Source: Zygaena filipendulae
Lineage: Eukaryota; Arthropoda; Insecta; Lepidoptera; Zygaenidae
Assembly: GCA_907165275.2 (NCBI GenBank)
Contig: OU015661.1
Location: 255,501-319,500 of the forward strand
Length of the DNA stretch: 64,000 bases
Direction of reading: 5' to 3'
Within the stretch, counting starts at the first letter, position 1; every line of letters starts with the position of its first letter. The notes under the pieces were generated by a model. The model saw only the letters and a program-made list of their open reading frames with translations, did not search any database and was not told the origin of the DNA. The translations under genes were made by a program, and so were the position numbers. Shown piece by piece: positions 25,748 to 38,900 of the stretch.

Positions 25748-26518
25748 TAGTTGTATCGTAATAAAGCATTTTTTTTTTGTTAGGTTCGTAATTGTCAGGA
25801 CAAGGTTTGGCAAGAATTCCAAAAATTACACGGGTATAGCCGCGTAGTACCTACAGCAGCTATTGTGACATCTACGTCTGAGTACGATGTCAAGTGAATG
25901 TACCTACTTACTGTTGAAAACTTGAAACTGACTCTTCCTTCAAACGAGTATCCCTCCAATAAATCATACTTACAATTTGACAAAAATTGACGAAATAAAT
26001 ACCTAGATTTTTTAAGGAAAAGGCTGACGCAACAAAACTGAGCATATAAAAATAAACAATTCATGGTCGCATCGTTGACAATAATGAAACTTACTGAACA
26101 TTCTTATGGCGCACAAATTGCTTTAAAATACGTTGGAAACCATTTTTAGTCGAAGTAAAAACTGGCCGATTCCATGTAGGGTATTATCTCGCTAGTAGGC
26201 CGAGGTCCTGTCGGGCACGGAGATTCAGCACAAGGGCGCCAGGCGGGGTGAGCCAGTGCACGGTGTGCCTTAAATGGTGCTTGCCCTCTGCCTCATCGCC
26301 TCGCTTATACCTGCGTCTCGCAACTCTGTGTGTTCCTATGAGAACTGCTATAGACAATAGGTAGGTACATACGTTCCTACACCAACGACACCACGCCACT
26401 CGCCATTGAACGAAACAACATCTTTTCAGAAAAAAAAAAACGCGTATTTCAGGCGCCTATATACAACGTGTTAATGAATTAATTGAAAACCTGATACACC
26501 CCATTTAAAAAAATGTTA

Positions 26519-26660
26519 TTTATTTATTTATTTATTTATTTATTTCAAAAACCACATAATCCTTACAGGCTAACCTAATGCGATTATATGACTACCTACT
26601 TTGAGTATTTGGCTTACAAGTTAACACACACAAAGTTATTTTTGTGAATTCATTCATTTT
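26519..26660 (-). mobile_element. 3' tail of a non-LTR element, second copy
   Basis: Near-identical to 484-605, with the same (TTTA)n end. It is not interrupted after AAAGTTATTTTT, so it shows the empty site for the insertion at 606. Confidence 0.6.
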
Positions 26661-28566
26661 ATGTCGGAAAAATTTTTACATTAAAAGTTTTTCAAAATTA
26701 GTTTAGAGGTGGCCTTATCTACGAAATTCCAAGCGCTACGCCCGCGCCTACCGGTTCGAACTTTTTTGCTGCGGGCGGAACTTTTTTCCCCTATGTCCTA
26801 TTTCGATAAAACAAAGCCGGTATGTTGCTCCAGATTACTGAAAACTGCATGACAACCCGTTTAGTAGATGCAGAGATTATCGCGAAGACAGACAGACAGA
26901 CTTTTTTTTGGGCTTGGTTACTCTTTTTTTATCACCCCTCTCAATTTTAGGTAAAAATATTCAATGTACAGAATCGCGGATTCTACTCTTTTAGTATAGT
27001 ATAGATAGATAAATAGATAGATAGATATGTGGGCGTCCAAGCAAAAAGGTTGTTACTTTGATTTGTTCTCGGCATTTAGTTTCCGACATAGGTATAAGAA
27101 GTTTAGTAAAGTTGGGTGAAAAAATTGCGTCCGCGATTTTAACTGATTATTTATAAATAAATGTTCAATTTTCTACAATTTCATATATCTTAATCTACAA
27201 TCATATTAAAAATCTATGTAACAAGCAAGTGGAATCAGTGTGTTTTTTTTTTCACTCAAACTTTTTAAATACTTTTTCTCAAACTAAGCTGTTTCAGAAT
27301 TTCAACTTCGAATGTCTGATAAAAAAATGTGCTAGTTTTTTAAATATTTTGAATTTTCTAGATACCGAATATAGTCTTAACTCAATACCCCTTTACTACT
27401 ATACCCTTACTACTAGTACCTTTTTGCTTTGCTTGGACGCCCACATATTGTTATTATAGCCTATAGGGGCAAAACTGCAAAAGGTAGAGCGCTTAGTGAA
27501 AAAAAGGCTCTGCGCGGGCTGCATGAGCATTGAACATGGTCAGTGTGTAGTTAGTTATTCACACTAAGTAATAAAGTTTTATCCTCCGCGAAGGCCATGG
27601 TAAATTACTCGTCAATTACAGCGCTAGCTAGGGTTGGCGCTCGTGTTTTGTACTACAGTAAAACATTAGAACTGCAACTTTAGCCCACGGCTGATGTGCT
27701 TCGTTGCAGAGAGTTGATCCGGCGCCATAGTACTTACATTTTAATGAGAAAATTTTAAAGAAAATTGAGCTGCCACTACCTGCACTTACCAAAAATATCC
27801 TAAGAACTAGCATAGATTAAATTAATCATTTATTAATACTATCGATCGAGTTGTATGAGATTTTTTTGGCTAAAAATATTATAGGTAATCTAAATGCTAT
27901 TTTTTCCGGCACAGATTTACAACTCAGTGTAGGTACTTGATGGAAGTGAAACCTCTTTGCGTCAGTGTAGAAGCGTTGCTTGATGCTTGCACTTTTAACG
28001 ACTTTCATATTCAACTCGCTTCGCACCCAAAGAAAAAAAAATTGAATTCGCTAGGTAATTAATTATACGGTCTTATTGATAACGACTACTAACTAGCAGT
28101 CGTATGAATAAAAATATGTTATACTATTAAAATAGAAAGAAACGAGGCAGCCCTAGGTGGCGCTTGGGCATAAATCTGACATTAAATGTGTTCACTTCGC
28201 TGACACATATCATGGACGGTGCAAGCTCAAGATCAGTGCAGACAGAAATCAATCATTGTCATTCATTTTTAACAACAATTAAAAACCAGGAATTGTGATG
28301 TGATCGGTGTCAGAAGCGTTTGTTGTGGTGATTTTTTATTGCAATTCATTACACGTTCAATTAGAATGTGGTCATCACTCAGGATGTTTTCTTCTCCGAC
28401 GGTAGCACGTCGTCAACGCAGTGCTAGTGCAGTGTATGCTTCTCTTGTATTGTTAAAAACTATAATTAATGAGTTCAGGTCAAAACAAAACAAAGTTTAA
28501 TTTTTTAAATAATATTCTAAATTCAAATGCATCATTCCGTAACACTTATCTTTTAACAGCATATCA

Positions 28567-28740
28567 GCCCCCTCAGCCAAGTTGACAATCTATGAACGTA
28601 TCGTCATAATATCACATTGTCACGTAAAATCGTTCGTTCAAAAATCCAATTTTCCGTAACCACGTTACATGACGATAGCTTCCTTACTTTTATTGATCTT
28701 TTATACAGTCATAGATTATTATCAACTTGGCTAAAGGGGC
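28567..28740. mobile_element. MITE family C copy
   Basis: Inverted ends GCCCCCTCAGCCAAGTTGAC and ATTATCAACTTGGCTAAAGG. Related to 63208-63382. Confidence 0.65.
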
Positions 28741-28835
28741 ATGGCCCAGACCTACTGGTGCCTAAGTGTTAGAAATAGTCCACCACCTGGACCCAATGTG
28801 ATGTGGTGGACTTCTCACTGGCTTTCAAATTTCAT

Positions 28836-29160
28836 TGGGATGTGGACTACTTTTGAAAATCAAAATTCTAATTAGTCCGTCAGTTTGAAAATAAAAAAAA
28901 CAATAGACACGTATTTTTTGCTTTTTTAAATAAATTAAAATATACAGAGATAAAGCGCATTAAAGTTTAGGGGGAGGGGCTCGTGACGTCACTAACCGCT
29001 AAAACCGCCATACAAACTGTCAGAATAGTGACGTCACGCGGAATTTCAACTCAATATATCGCCGTTATTTTTTGATTACGTAAAAAAGAAAAAATACGTG
29101 TCCAATATTTTTTAATAATCTACAAGACGGACTAAAAAATAAAAATTAGTCCACAGCCCA
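28836..29160 (+). mobile_element. MITE family D, upstream copy (opposed to 30441-30740)
   Basis: It begins GGGATGTGGACTACTTTTGA and ends AAAATTAGTCCACAGCCCA. It contains two GTGACGTCA sites and CAATAGACACGTATTTTTTG. Confidence 0.7.
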
Positions 29161-29857
29161 TTCCAAAACTTCATCAGAAAGCCTGTGTTGTCTTGATTCG
29201 TAGGTATAGGTACATAGACATAAATGACCCATAGCTCTCAGATATCAGATTGGATAAAAGACGAGAGTTCTTATAACTGTGCTACCGCGACAAAAGCGTA
29301 TGCTTTCTTCACGTTTTCGAAGTTTTTAATCGCAACACCGGGTTTGATGCTCGATCTGTGAGTTTTGATGGCGATATTGGCGCAAGTTATTCATCCAATC
29401 AGGCGGCTGCGTTCGTCGCGCGTGTCAATGCGGTCAACTGGATGGTTTATTTTTAGCTCCATGTAAAATTGTACTTCACTCTATATTTTAAGCAAATGAA
29501 ATGAAAATTAAAGGCTTATCGTCATAAGTAATAACAAAAAATCAGTATGATACAGGCGGTTACGGCGCGCCCGCGCAACTAAACCTCTATTCATAATAAT
29601 GTTATTGTCGATGAAACTCTGCATTCTTGCAGTTGCGCATAGATACCTATGCCATCAATGACGAGTACAGATGATACCTGCGTTTAAATTTTTAACTGTT
29701 TATATTATTCACTCACATTGCTTTATTAATAACTAAATTAAGTAATCAAAATTTAAAAAAAAAAAACTTTAAATAATGGTATCATTAGGTATATATAGAT
29801 TTAATATCATAACATTATAGAAATTGTTTGCAGTATGCGTGTCTGTTTGTTTACAGT

Positions 29858-29911
29858 ATGTCGGAGGGGGACGTGTCGCTGATACGCGACGAGGACCTGC
29901 TGCGGCGCATG
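29858..29911 (+). CDS. SMTN-like: coding exon 1: start codon and first half of smoothelin domain 1
   Basis: The acceptor ends at 29856, and the ATG follows one base later (29858). Eighteen codons read MSEGDVSLIRDEDLLRRM and stop at a consensus GTGAGT donor (29912), phase 0. This ATG is chosen because it opens the frame that joins the rest of the smoothelin domain in exon 2, and because the SMTN family also has this domain at the very N-terminus. If the upstream exon ends in CAG (as at 3440 or 8246), an A falls at position -3, a good start context. The exon is high in G+C next to A+T-rich introns. Confidence 0.8.
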
Positions 29912-32900
29912 GTGAGTGACCGGACGGAGAAATACATCCTACTAATATTATAAACGCGAAAGTTTGTAAGTATGTATGGATGAATGGATGGATGTTTAAA
30001 AAAAGAACTGGATTAACGCAAAAAATACTGGATGGATTTAAATGAAGCTTTAAAGTAATATAGCTTATACATCAGATTAACACATAAGATACTTTTTATC
30101 CCGGAATTCCCGCGGGAACTCTGAAATTAACGCGGGTGAAACCGCGGGGCACAACTAGTAAATACATATGTAGATATACGAATAATATTAATAAAATAAC
30201 TATACATAATTATAATATAGATAGTAGCTGTTTCCTGCGGTTTACTTGCGTAAATTTTGGAGTTCCCGCGGGGATTTCGGGAATAAAACCCTTTTCGCAG
30301 TTATACCTAATATTGGGATAGAATAATCATATCACACATAATCCTGAAACGCCTGACTATTTCAAATAGCAATAAGTTCTCCCACATAACTACGGTTTAA
30401 CTGTTATTCACCGCTTTTTCACCCGCATCAATTTCAGAATGGGCATGTTGACTAATTTTTATTTTTTAGTCCGTCTTGTAGATTATTAAAAAATATTGGA
30501 CACGTATTTTTTCTTTTTTTACGTAATCAAAAAATAACGGCGATATATTGAGTTAAAATTTCGCGTGACGTCACTATTCTGACAGTTTGTATGGCAGTTT
30601 TATCAGTTAGCACGACCCCCTCACCCTAAACTTTAATAAAATAATTTGAAAAGGCAAAAAATACGTGTCTATTGTTTTTTTTATTTTATAACTGACGGAC
30701 TAATTAGAATTTTGATTTTCAAAAGTAGTCCACATCCCCATTCTCTCGGGAACCTCCAACATTAAAAAAACATAATACGAGGAGTTATGATAATTTCAAA
30801 CTTACAGATCGTAATGTATGTACTTACTACGGACGCAACAGTGGCACCGGCGCACATCTGATCACCCCGCCAGTGTACTAGAAAGATCATTACTTAATAA
30901 AACTACTTTCGATATTTACTCTCAGCTAGCGTTGTATAGTTTCGAAATAGAAGGACTGAACACAATAAAAGTTGTGTTGGTGGGGCAAAAGGTTGTAAAA
31001 AAATAAAAACATCTCTTATTCCCGTTATTGTAACGGCAATATAACATTGTGTGATGCTTACAGTGGCAGCAGACGGAGGACTTCTCACGCAAGAAAGAGA
31101 TCCGCGCGCACATGTACCGCCTCCGCGAGGAGCGCCTGCGCAGCTTATACTCGCCCCAGCCCACCATTGATGGGAAAGGTATGGTATACCATAGATAAAC
31201 GCAATGTGAACATCCCGTTCTTGCGTTTGAGAAACGACACTTTCATCGAAGCTACAATAAGGCCCGTAAGAATAAACACTACTCAAGAAACGGGCACCTA
31301 CCCAAATGTTGTCTTGCTCTCTACGCTGGCAAACGAAGGGAATAGACAAAGACTTGAGAGCCCATTCAGCTTGAGTAGTTTCTTCCATCTGTCTCCGAAC
31401 GACACGTCCAAAAATCAATTTGTGTTCGGTTCATAGAAAGTTAGTAGTTGTAGCGTAGACTTACCCCCAATTCCGACAGGTTGTGAATTCACACCGGCGC
31501 AGTCACACGTGAGGTCGTTCGCCGACCAAACCTTCCAGTCGATGAAGAGCAAGGAGGTGCGCGATGCGGCCTCCCCGCCCAAGGAGCTCGTGTACCGCGG
31601 TCAAGGTGCACCCCCCACTCTCCTCACCAAACCATAACCAATAACCACACTAACATATTAACCGGTGGTTTACATCTCCATACCTTCCTGAACTGAATGA
31701 AGCCCACTCTTTTCAGATCTCAAGGCGCTTTCGAACGCTGGATGGAACGTCGAATCAGAGAACACGACAACCGACGGAGGACATACTCGTGTCAGAACTG
31801 TCCAGGCTAACATCGAAGGAAAATACGACGTAGAAGGTGGAAAAGGCCAATTCGCGGCCATCGACAAACAAAAGCAATCAGCGACTGAATACCACGACGA
31901 CAATTCGAGCCTCAAGAGGAACGAGAGCTCGTCGGTGACAGCTGCCCATGAGCAAGTGCAACGCCAGACCGATGATGGCACTCAATTCTCTTCAACGACC
32001 AGCTCTTCCACTTCCACGTCTAAATTCAAACAATTTTCCTCCTCCAGAAATGAAACAGTGCCATACGCTACTAACAACGACTATGATAATATATCTCAAC
32101 AAACGTCTTGCGATACTAACACTAACGTAGAGGAAACTACAAAAAAGTACACTTCGACTAGTGACTATGAACAAAATCTAAGAAAAACTGATTACGACCA
32201 AGCAGAATTAGTTTCTAGGAAGATTGAATATCCTGACGAAAATACTAAAGTAGTGGTGGAAACTAGACGCTTGCCGGACGGTACCCGAGTGACAAGCACA
32301 AGACGCGAATTTCGTGCTCCGTCGGTCCAGAGCAGCCATACCGAACAACATTCCAAAGAAGTTAGAAGTGAAAACAAGTCTTCCTTTACGTCATCATCAC
32401 AAAAACGATCTGATATCAGAGAAACTACGTCTAATATTCTCCGTGAATCTGTTGACCATCGAACTAATCGTAATAATATCGTCGATACGCAAAGAATCTC
32501 AGATGAACGAGACTTTCATAAGAGCGTAAGCAATTATGATGACGTGGAGTTGCATAAGATTGTTGATGATCAAGATGTAAAAAGGACCGAACATATCGAT
32601 CGCCGCACCTACAATATTAATGATTCTAAAAAAACTGTTGATGACACTATTGATAAAACATATACACGTAGGACAGGTGACGATTATGACTTGAACAAAA
32701 ATGAGCGAAGTGAATATTACAGAACCCAAAAAGATGATCGCTCAGAGATAGTTCGACAACAAACTCAGAAACAAAATACGTATGAAAGTAAAATGACCGA
32801 AACCGATCGTAAGATTATTGATAAAACTATCCATACGAATCGTCAAGTAATAGATACCGATCATCAAAGAGTTGACGATGATCATCAAAGAATTGATATT

Positions 32901-35900
32901 GATCGTCAAATAATAGACACCGATCTTCAAAGAATTAATATTGATCATAAAACAACTGATATAGATTTCAAAACTCCTGACACGTCTAACAGACGTAGGG
33001 TCACTCCATCGCGAGATGATGTTACTTTAAAGGAAATAAAGATTACTAAGGATATAAAAGAAGCAGATGATAAGATTACTTCCAAAGTTATCAAAGATAT
33101 CCAACAGAAGGCTCATGATAAAAATATTGAAGAAATCATTGAAAAGAAAACAACATATCAAACTGATTATGTGCAAAAGAAAATCAGCACTGATTTGAGC
33201 CCAACTCACCAAGCATGGGCGAGTACGTTACGCTCTGACACTCCGTCTACGACAAGACCAACGACGAGAGCGTCATCTCCGGGAAGCAGGACGTTTATAT
33301 CAAGTACGTCCTCACTTCGTAGCAGTGTGAGTCCTGATAAGACCTATAAGAAACCCAGTTCACGTAGCGGTAGTCCATACAAATACGATAAAACGTCACC
33401 TCGCACTACTCCCGACCGTTACACTGGTACTCATCATACTCATAGGGAAACTAGGACTCATAGTTACACGAGCCCTAATAGGAAAGTTCCTCGTACTAGT
33501 TCACCTTCCAGATCTAGTGCTAGTCCTGACAGGAAGTCTGAGGATGGTTATCAACCACGATCAAAGGAGAATCTTGAGAAAAACTCTATTCACAAGCACA
33601 GGCCTACAGCTAGTCCGGAGAGAAAATCTACTGTAACATCTACAGAAGATTTAAATAAATCTTCTCACAGATCCAGCCAGAGTCCAGATAGAAAATTTAA
33701 ATCAAATTTTCCACGTACTACATCTCCTTCTAAAGTTTTTACAAGATCAAGTGTAAGTCCTGAAAAAAAGTCAGGAGATCAACAGCGTTTAACGATTAGA
33801 ACTACTCCTGATAAATCTACTTTAGGAAAACCACCGGTTGGACCGCAAAATGTGAAGACAACTACAAATTCAACTAACAATACACGATTAAGCACAAGCC
33901 CTGATCGAAAGCCTACTCAAATAAAATCTTCTTCTCCCTCTAGAGTAAGTCCTGAAAGAATGGAGGAAAAATACGAAACAATACCTGATTATAAAAACCT
34001 ACCTACTGATACTAGAAACACCTCACCAGATGGAAAAAGGACATCTCCTATTAAAGATAGTAATAATGACAAGAATTCTTCTGTTAAACTTTCTCAAATA
34101 TCTGAGTTCAAAACTCAGCATCATGGCAAAATATCGTCTACCAAAGTCAAAGAAGATCACTACAGGTTCATTGATGAAGAAACCAAAATGTACACGCTCA
34201 CTGACAAAAAGGGTATCACAGATATTAAAAGTCAAACATCTACACCCGGGGACAATTTGCCTCGCCAGGAGTTTCCACTTAGAGAGAGTCCTTCTAAAGA
34301 AACTCTTGCTAAATCACCGCCTACAGTCACACGTTCAACTTTAAGAAAAGATTCTAGATCACCCTCTCCTTCCAAAAGTTCTGTTACTTTCACTCCAGAT
34401 GGTAAACGCACTCAAGTTGATGAGACTGATTACCAGTCGATTATAACAGATGAATGTAATAAAAATATTATACACCGTTATCAAGCTCCAAAAGAAAATT
34501 ATCCTCAAAAAGTAACTCCTAAAGACACAAAACCGAACCGGGAATCCTCACCTTCAAAATATGAGACGTATGATAAGAAACGTCACACAGACGTGGAAGA
34601 TACCACAATCACTACAACAAATGATTCTTTGACAAATAGAAAACCCTCTCCAAATAAGTCTATTGAACAACCTTGGAGTTCTACTAAGAAATCTCCCAGA
34701 AATAGTATATCTCCAGTAAAATCGACAAATAAAGAAACTAAATATAGTCATATGACTGATTTTATTAACACAGAGAGAAGAAATGAGGAAATTAATAAGA
34801 AGATTACTACAAAAGACAGACCTAGACAGCTCGTGACACCATCTACTAGTCCGACTAGAAAACCTAAAGCTGTACAAAAAGCTCCTTCTACCGGACAGAG
34901 CTCACCCACTACATCCGTGAGTGGATTCGTTTACTTTAGCTCTCCCCGAACGGAAAACAGAATCGTCTCTGATTTAGACGATCAATATTACTATTCGGAA
35001 ACAGATAAAACTGAAGATACCCGCTCACCAATAGGAGATATCAACCCCGTAGAAAGCAATAAGATGCCTTCAAAGTTACCTTGTAGAAGTCCATCACCAG
35101 AAAAAGGTACTTCACCCGTAAAAGAAAATCTTCCGCGAAAAAGCTCTCTAAAAAAGCCTTCCAATAACACGATTTCCGTTTCGCCAAGTGAAAAGCCACC
35201 AACTAACTTCCTAGTGTCTCCGTCTAATGAGTCAGTCGATTTTCCAGAGCATAATATAGTGAAAAAAGACAATCCCGATAAAAAAGAAACTGATTCAACA
35301 GGTAAACCGAAACCACCTTTTGAGCGCCGAGAAACATACGAGGAGCGATGCAAAAAGATTCTTGGTATGGTTGATGATAATGTTACTACTAAAGTAGATC
35401 AACATTCTCCAAGTATTTCACCTTGTCGTAGTCCAACACCAATAGAAGATTCTCTTCTTAAAAGCAATCTTGACAAAACAAACAGTATAAATCAACGTAC
35501 TCTCAATGATTTTATAAAACGGGAACGAGAAAACGTAAACATTATAAGTGATATTAAAACCCAAACGACCCGCCCAAGAGAAACATCTTCAACAAAACTC
35601 GAAGATATTCTGTTACAACATTTGAGAGATGAAAACCCTGACGATACAGAGGACGAGATCCCTCGAGTGCCCTCAGATGATACTCCGAAGTATTTGTCTT
35701 TCGCAAGAAAACCAGAGGAACCCAAGCATTCACGTACTCCTTCTCCAACTAAAACAGTGACTAAAACAACGGATTACTCTACTGAAGAGAACGAGTACTC
35801 AACACGCAAGACCACTCGGGAGCCCTCAGATGATACTCCGAAGTATTCGCCTCACGTAAGGAAACCAGAGGAACCCAAGCATTCACGCACTCCTTCTCCA

Positions 35901-38900
35901 ACTAAAACAGTGACTAAAACAACGGAGTACTCTACTGAAGAGAACGAGTACTCAACACGCAAGACCACTCGGGAGCCCTCAGATGATACTCCGAAGTATT
36001 CGCCTCACGTAAGGAAACCAGAGGAACCCAAGCATTCACGCACTCCTTCTCCAACTAAAACAGTGACTAAAACAACGGAGTATTCCACTGAAGAGAACGA
36101 GTACTCAACACGCAAGACTACTCGGGAGTCCTCAGATGATACTCCGAAGTATTCACCTCACGCAAGAAAACCAGACGAACCCAAACATTCACGCACTCCT
36201 TCTCCAATTAAAAAAGTGACTAAAACAACGGAGTACTCTACTGAAGAAGAAGTGTATTCAACACGCAAGATCCCTCGAGTGCCCTCAGATGATTCTCCAA
36301 AGTATTCGCCTCACGCGAGGAAACCAGAGGAACCCAAGCATTCACGCACTCCTTCTCCAACTAAAACAGTGACTAAAACAACGGAGTACTCTACTGAAGA
36401 GAACAAGTACTCAACACGCAAGACCACTCGGGAGCCCTCAGATGATACTCCGAAGTATTCGCCTCACGTAAGGAAACCAGAGGAACCCAAGCATTCACGC
36501 ACTCCTTCTCCAACTAAAACAGTGACTAAAACAACGGAGTACTCTACTGAAGAGAACGAGTATTCAACACGCAAGACTACTCGGGAGCCCTCAGATGATA
36601 CTCCGAAGTATTCGCCTCACGTAAGGAAACCAGAGGAACCCAAGCATTCACGCACTCCTTCTCCAACTAAAATAGTGACTAAAACAACGGAGTACTCTAC
36701 TGAAGAGAACGAGTACTCAACACGCAAGACCACTCGTGAGCCCTCAGATGATACTCCGAAGTATTCGCCTCACGTGAGAAAACCAGAGGAACCCAAGCAT
36801 TCACGCACTCCTTCTCCAACAAAAACAGTGACTAAAACAACGGAGTACTCTACTGAAGAGAACGAGTACTCAACACGCAAGACCACTCGGGAGCCCTCAG
36901 ATGATACTCCGAAGTATTCGCCTCACGTAAGGAAACCAGAGGAACCTAAGCATTCACGCACTCCTTCTCCAACTAAAACAGTGACTAAAACAACGGAGTA
37001 CTCTACTGAAGAAGAAGTGTATTCAACACGCAAGACCACTCGGGAGCCCTCAGATCACACTCCAAAGCATTCATCTTCCGGGAGAACACCAGAGGAACCC
37101 AAGCATTCACGCACTCCTTCTCCAACTAAAACAGTGACTAAAACAACGGAGTACTCTACTGAAGAGAACGAGTACTCAACACGCAAGGCCACTCGGGAGC
37201 CCTCAGATCACACTCCAAAGCATTCATCTTCCGGGAGAACACCAGAGGAACCCAAGCATTCACGCACTCCTTCTCCAACTAAAACAGTGACTAAAACAAC
37301 GGAGTACTCTACTGAAGAAGAAGTGTATTCAACACGCAAGGCCACTCGGGAGCCCTCAGATCACACTCCAAAGCATTCATCTTCCGGGAGAACACCAGAG
37401 GAACCCAAGCATTCACGCACTCCTTCTCCAACTAAAACAGTGACTAAAACAACGGAGTACTCTACTGAAGAGAACGAGTACTCAACACGCAAGACCACTC
37501 GGGAGCCCACAGATGATACTCCGAAGTATTCGCCTCACCTGAGAAAACCAGAGGAACCCAAGCATTCACGCACTCCTTCTCCAACTAAAACAGTGACTAA
37601 AACAACGGAGTACTCTACTGAAGAGAACGAGTACTCAACACGCAAGACCACTCGGGAGCCCTCAGATGATACTCCGAAGTATTCACCTCACGTAAGGAAA
37701 CCAGAGGAACCCAAACATTCACGCACTCCTTCTCCAACTAAAACAGTGACTAAAACAACGGAGTACTCTACTGAAGAGAACGAGTACTCAACACGCAAGA
37801 CCACTCGGGAGCCCTCAGATGATACTCCGAAGTATTCGCCTCACGTAAGGAAACCAGAGGAACCCAAGCATTCACGCACTCCTTCTCCAACTAAAACAGT
37901 GACTAAAACAACGGAGTACTCTACTGAAGAGAACGAGTACTCAACACGCAAGACTACTCGGGAGCCCTCAGATAATACTCCGAAGTATTCGCCTCACGTA
38001 AGGAAACCAGAGGAACCCAAGCATTCACGCACTCCTTCTCCAACTAAAACAGTGACTAAAACAACGGAGTACTCTACTGAAGAGAACGAGTACTCAACAC
38101 GCAAGACCACTCGAGAGCCCTCAGATGATACTCCGAAGTATTCGCCTCACGTAAGGAAACCAGAGGAACCCAAGCATTCACGCACTCCTTCTCCAACTAA
38201 AACAGTGACTAAAACAACGGAGTACTCTACTGAAGAAGAAGTGTATTCAATACGCAAGGCCACTCGGGAGCCCTCAGATCACACTCCAAAGCATTCGTCT
38301 TCCGGGAGAACACCAGAGGAACCCAAGCATTCACGCACTCCTTCTCCAACTAAAACAGTGACTAAAACAACGGAGTACTCTAATGAAGAGAACGAGTACT
38401 TAACACGCAAGACCACTCGGGAGCCCTCAGATGATACTCCGAAGTATTCGCCTCACGTAAGGAAACCAGAGGAACCCAAGCATTCACGCACACCTTCTCC
38501 AACTAAAACAGTGACTAAAACAACGGAGTACTCTACTGAAGAGAACGAGTACTCAACACGCAAGACCACTCGGGAGCCCTCAGATGATACTCCGAAGTAT
38601 TCGCCTCACGTAAGGAAACCAGAGGAACCCAAGCGTTCACGCACTCCTTCTCCAACTAAAACAGTGACTAAAACAACGGAGTACTCTACTGAAGAGAACG
38701 AGTACTCAACACGCAAGACCACTCGGGAGCCCTCAGATGATACTCCGAAGTATTCGCCTCACGTAAGGAAACCAGAGGAACCCAAGCATTCACGCACTCC
38801 TTCTCCAACTAAAACAGTGACTAAAACAACGGAGTACTCTACTGAAGAGAACGAGTACTCAACACGCAAGACCACTCGGGAACCCTCAGATGATACTCCG

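Larger units (their letters stand above)
9383..29856. other. presumed intron 1, right part (20 kb)
   Basis: No host exon is found. Besides the elements listed separately, Helitron-like fragments are seen near 11680-11816, 19360-19737, 20430-20530, 21060-21116 and 23125-23260. Simple repeats are (TGAC)n at 16286 and (GATA)n at 27000. A G+C-rich patch at 11500-11610 and TCAGT initiator-like spots (for example 28230) are too weak to call. A short imperfect palindrome lies at 20913-20965. Confidence 0.5.
29912..31063 (+). other. intron between coding exons 1 and 2
   Basis: It contains a Helitron-like copy (29937-30158), a second fragment (about 30222-30300) and one arm of the opposed MITE pair (30441-30740). 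No additional exon is seen. Confidence 0.75.

Noticed and set aside
30903..31418. 171-residue minus-strand ORF
   Set aside because: It overlaps exon 2 of the smoothelin-like gene and the adjoining introns; it has no recognisable domain and is a G+C shadow.
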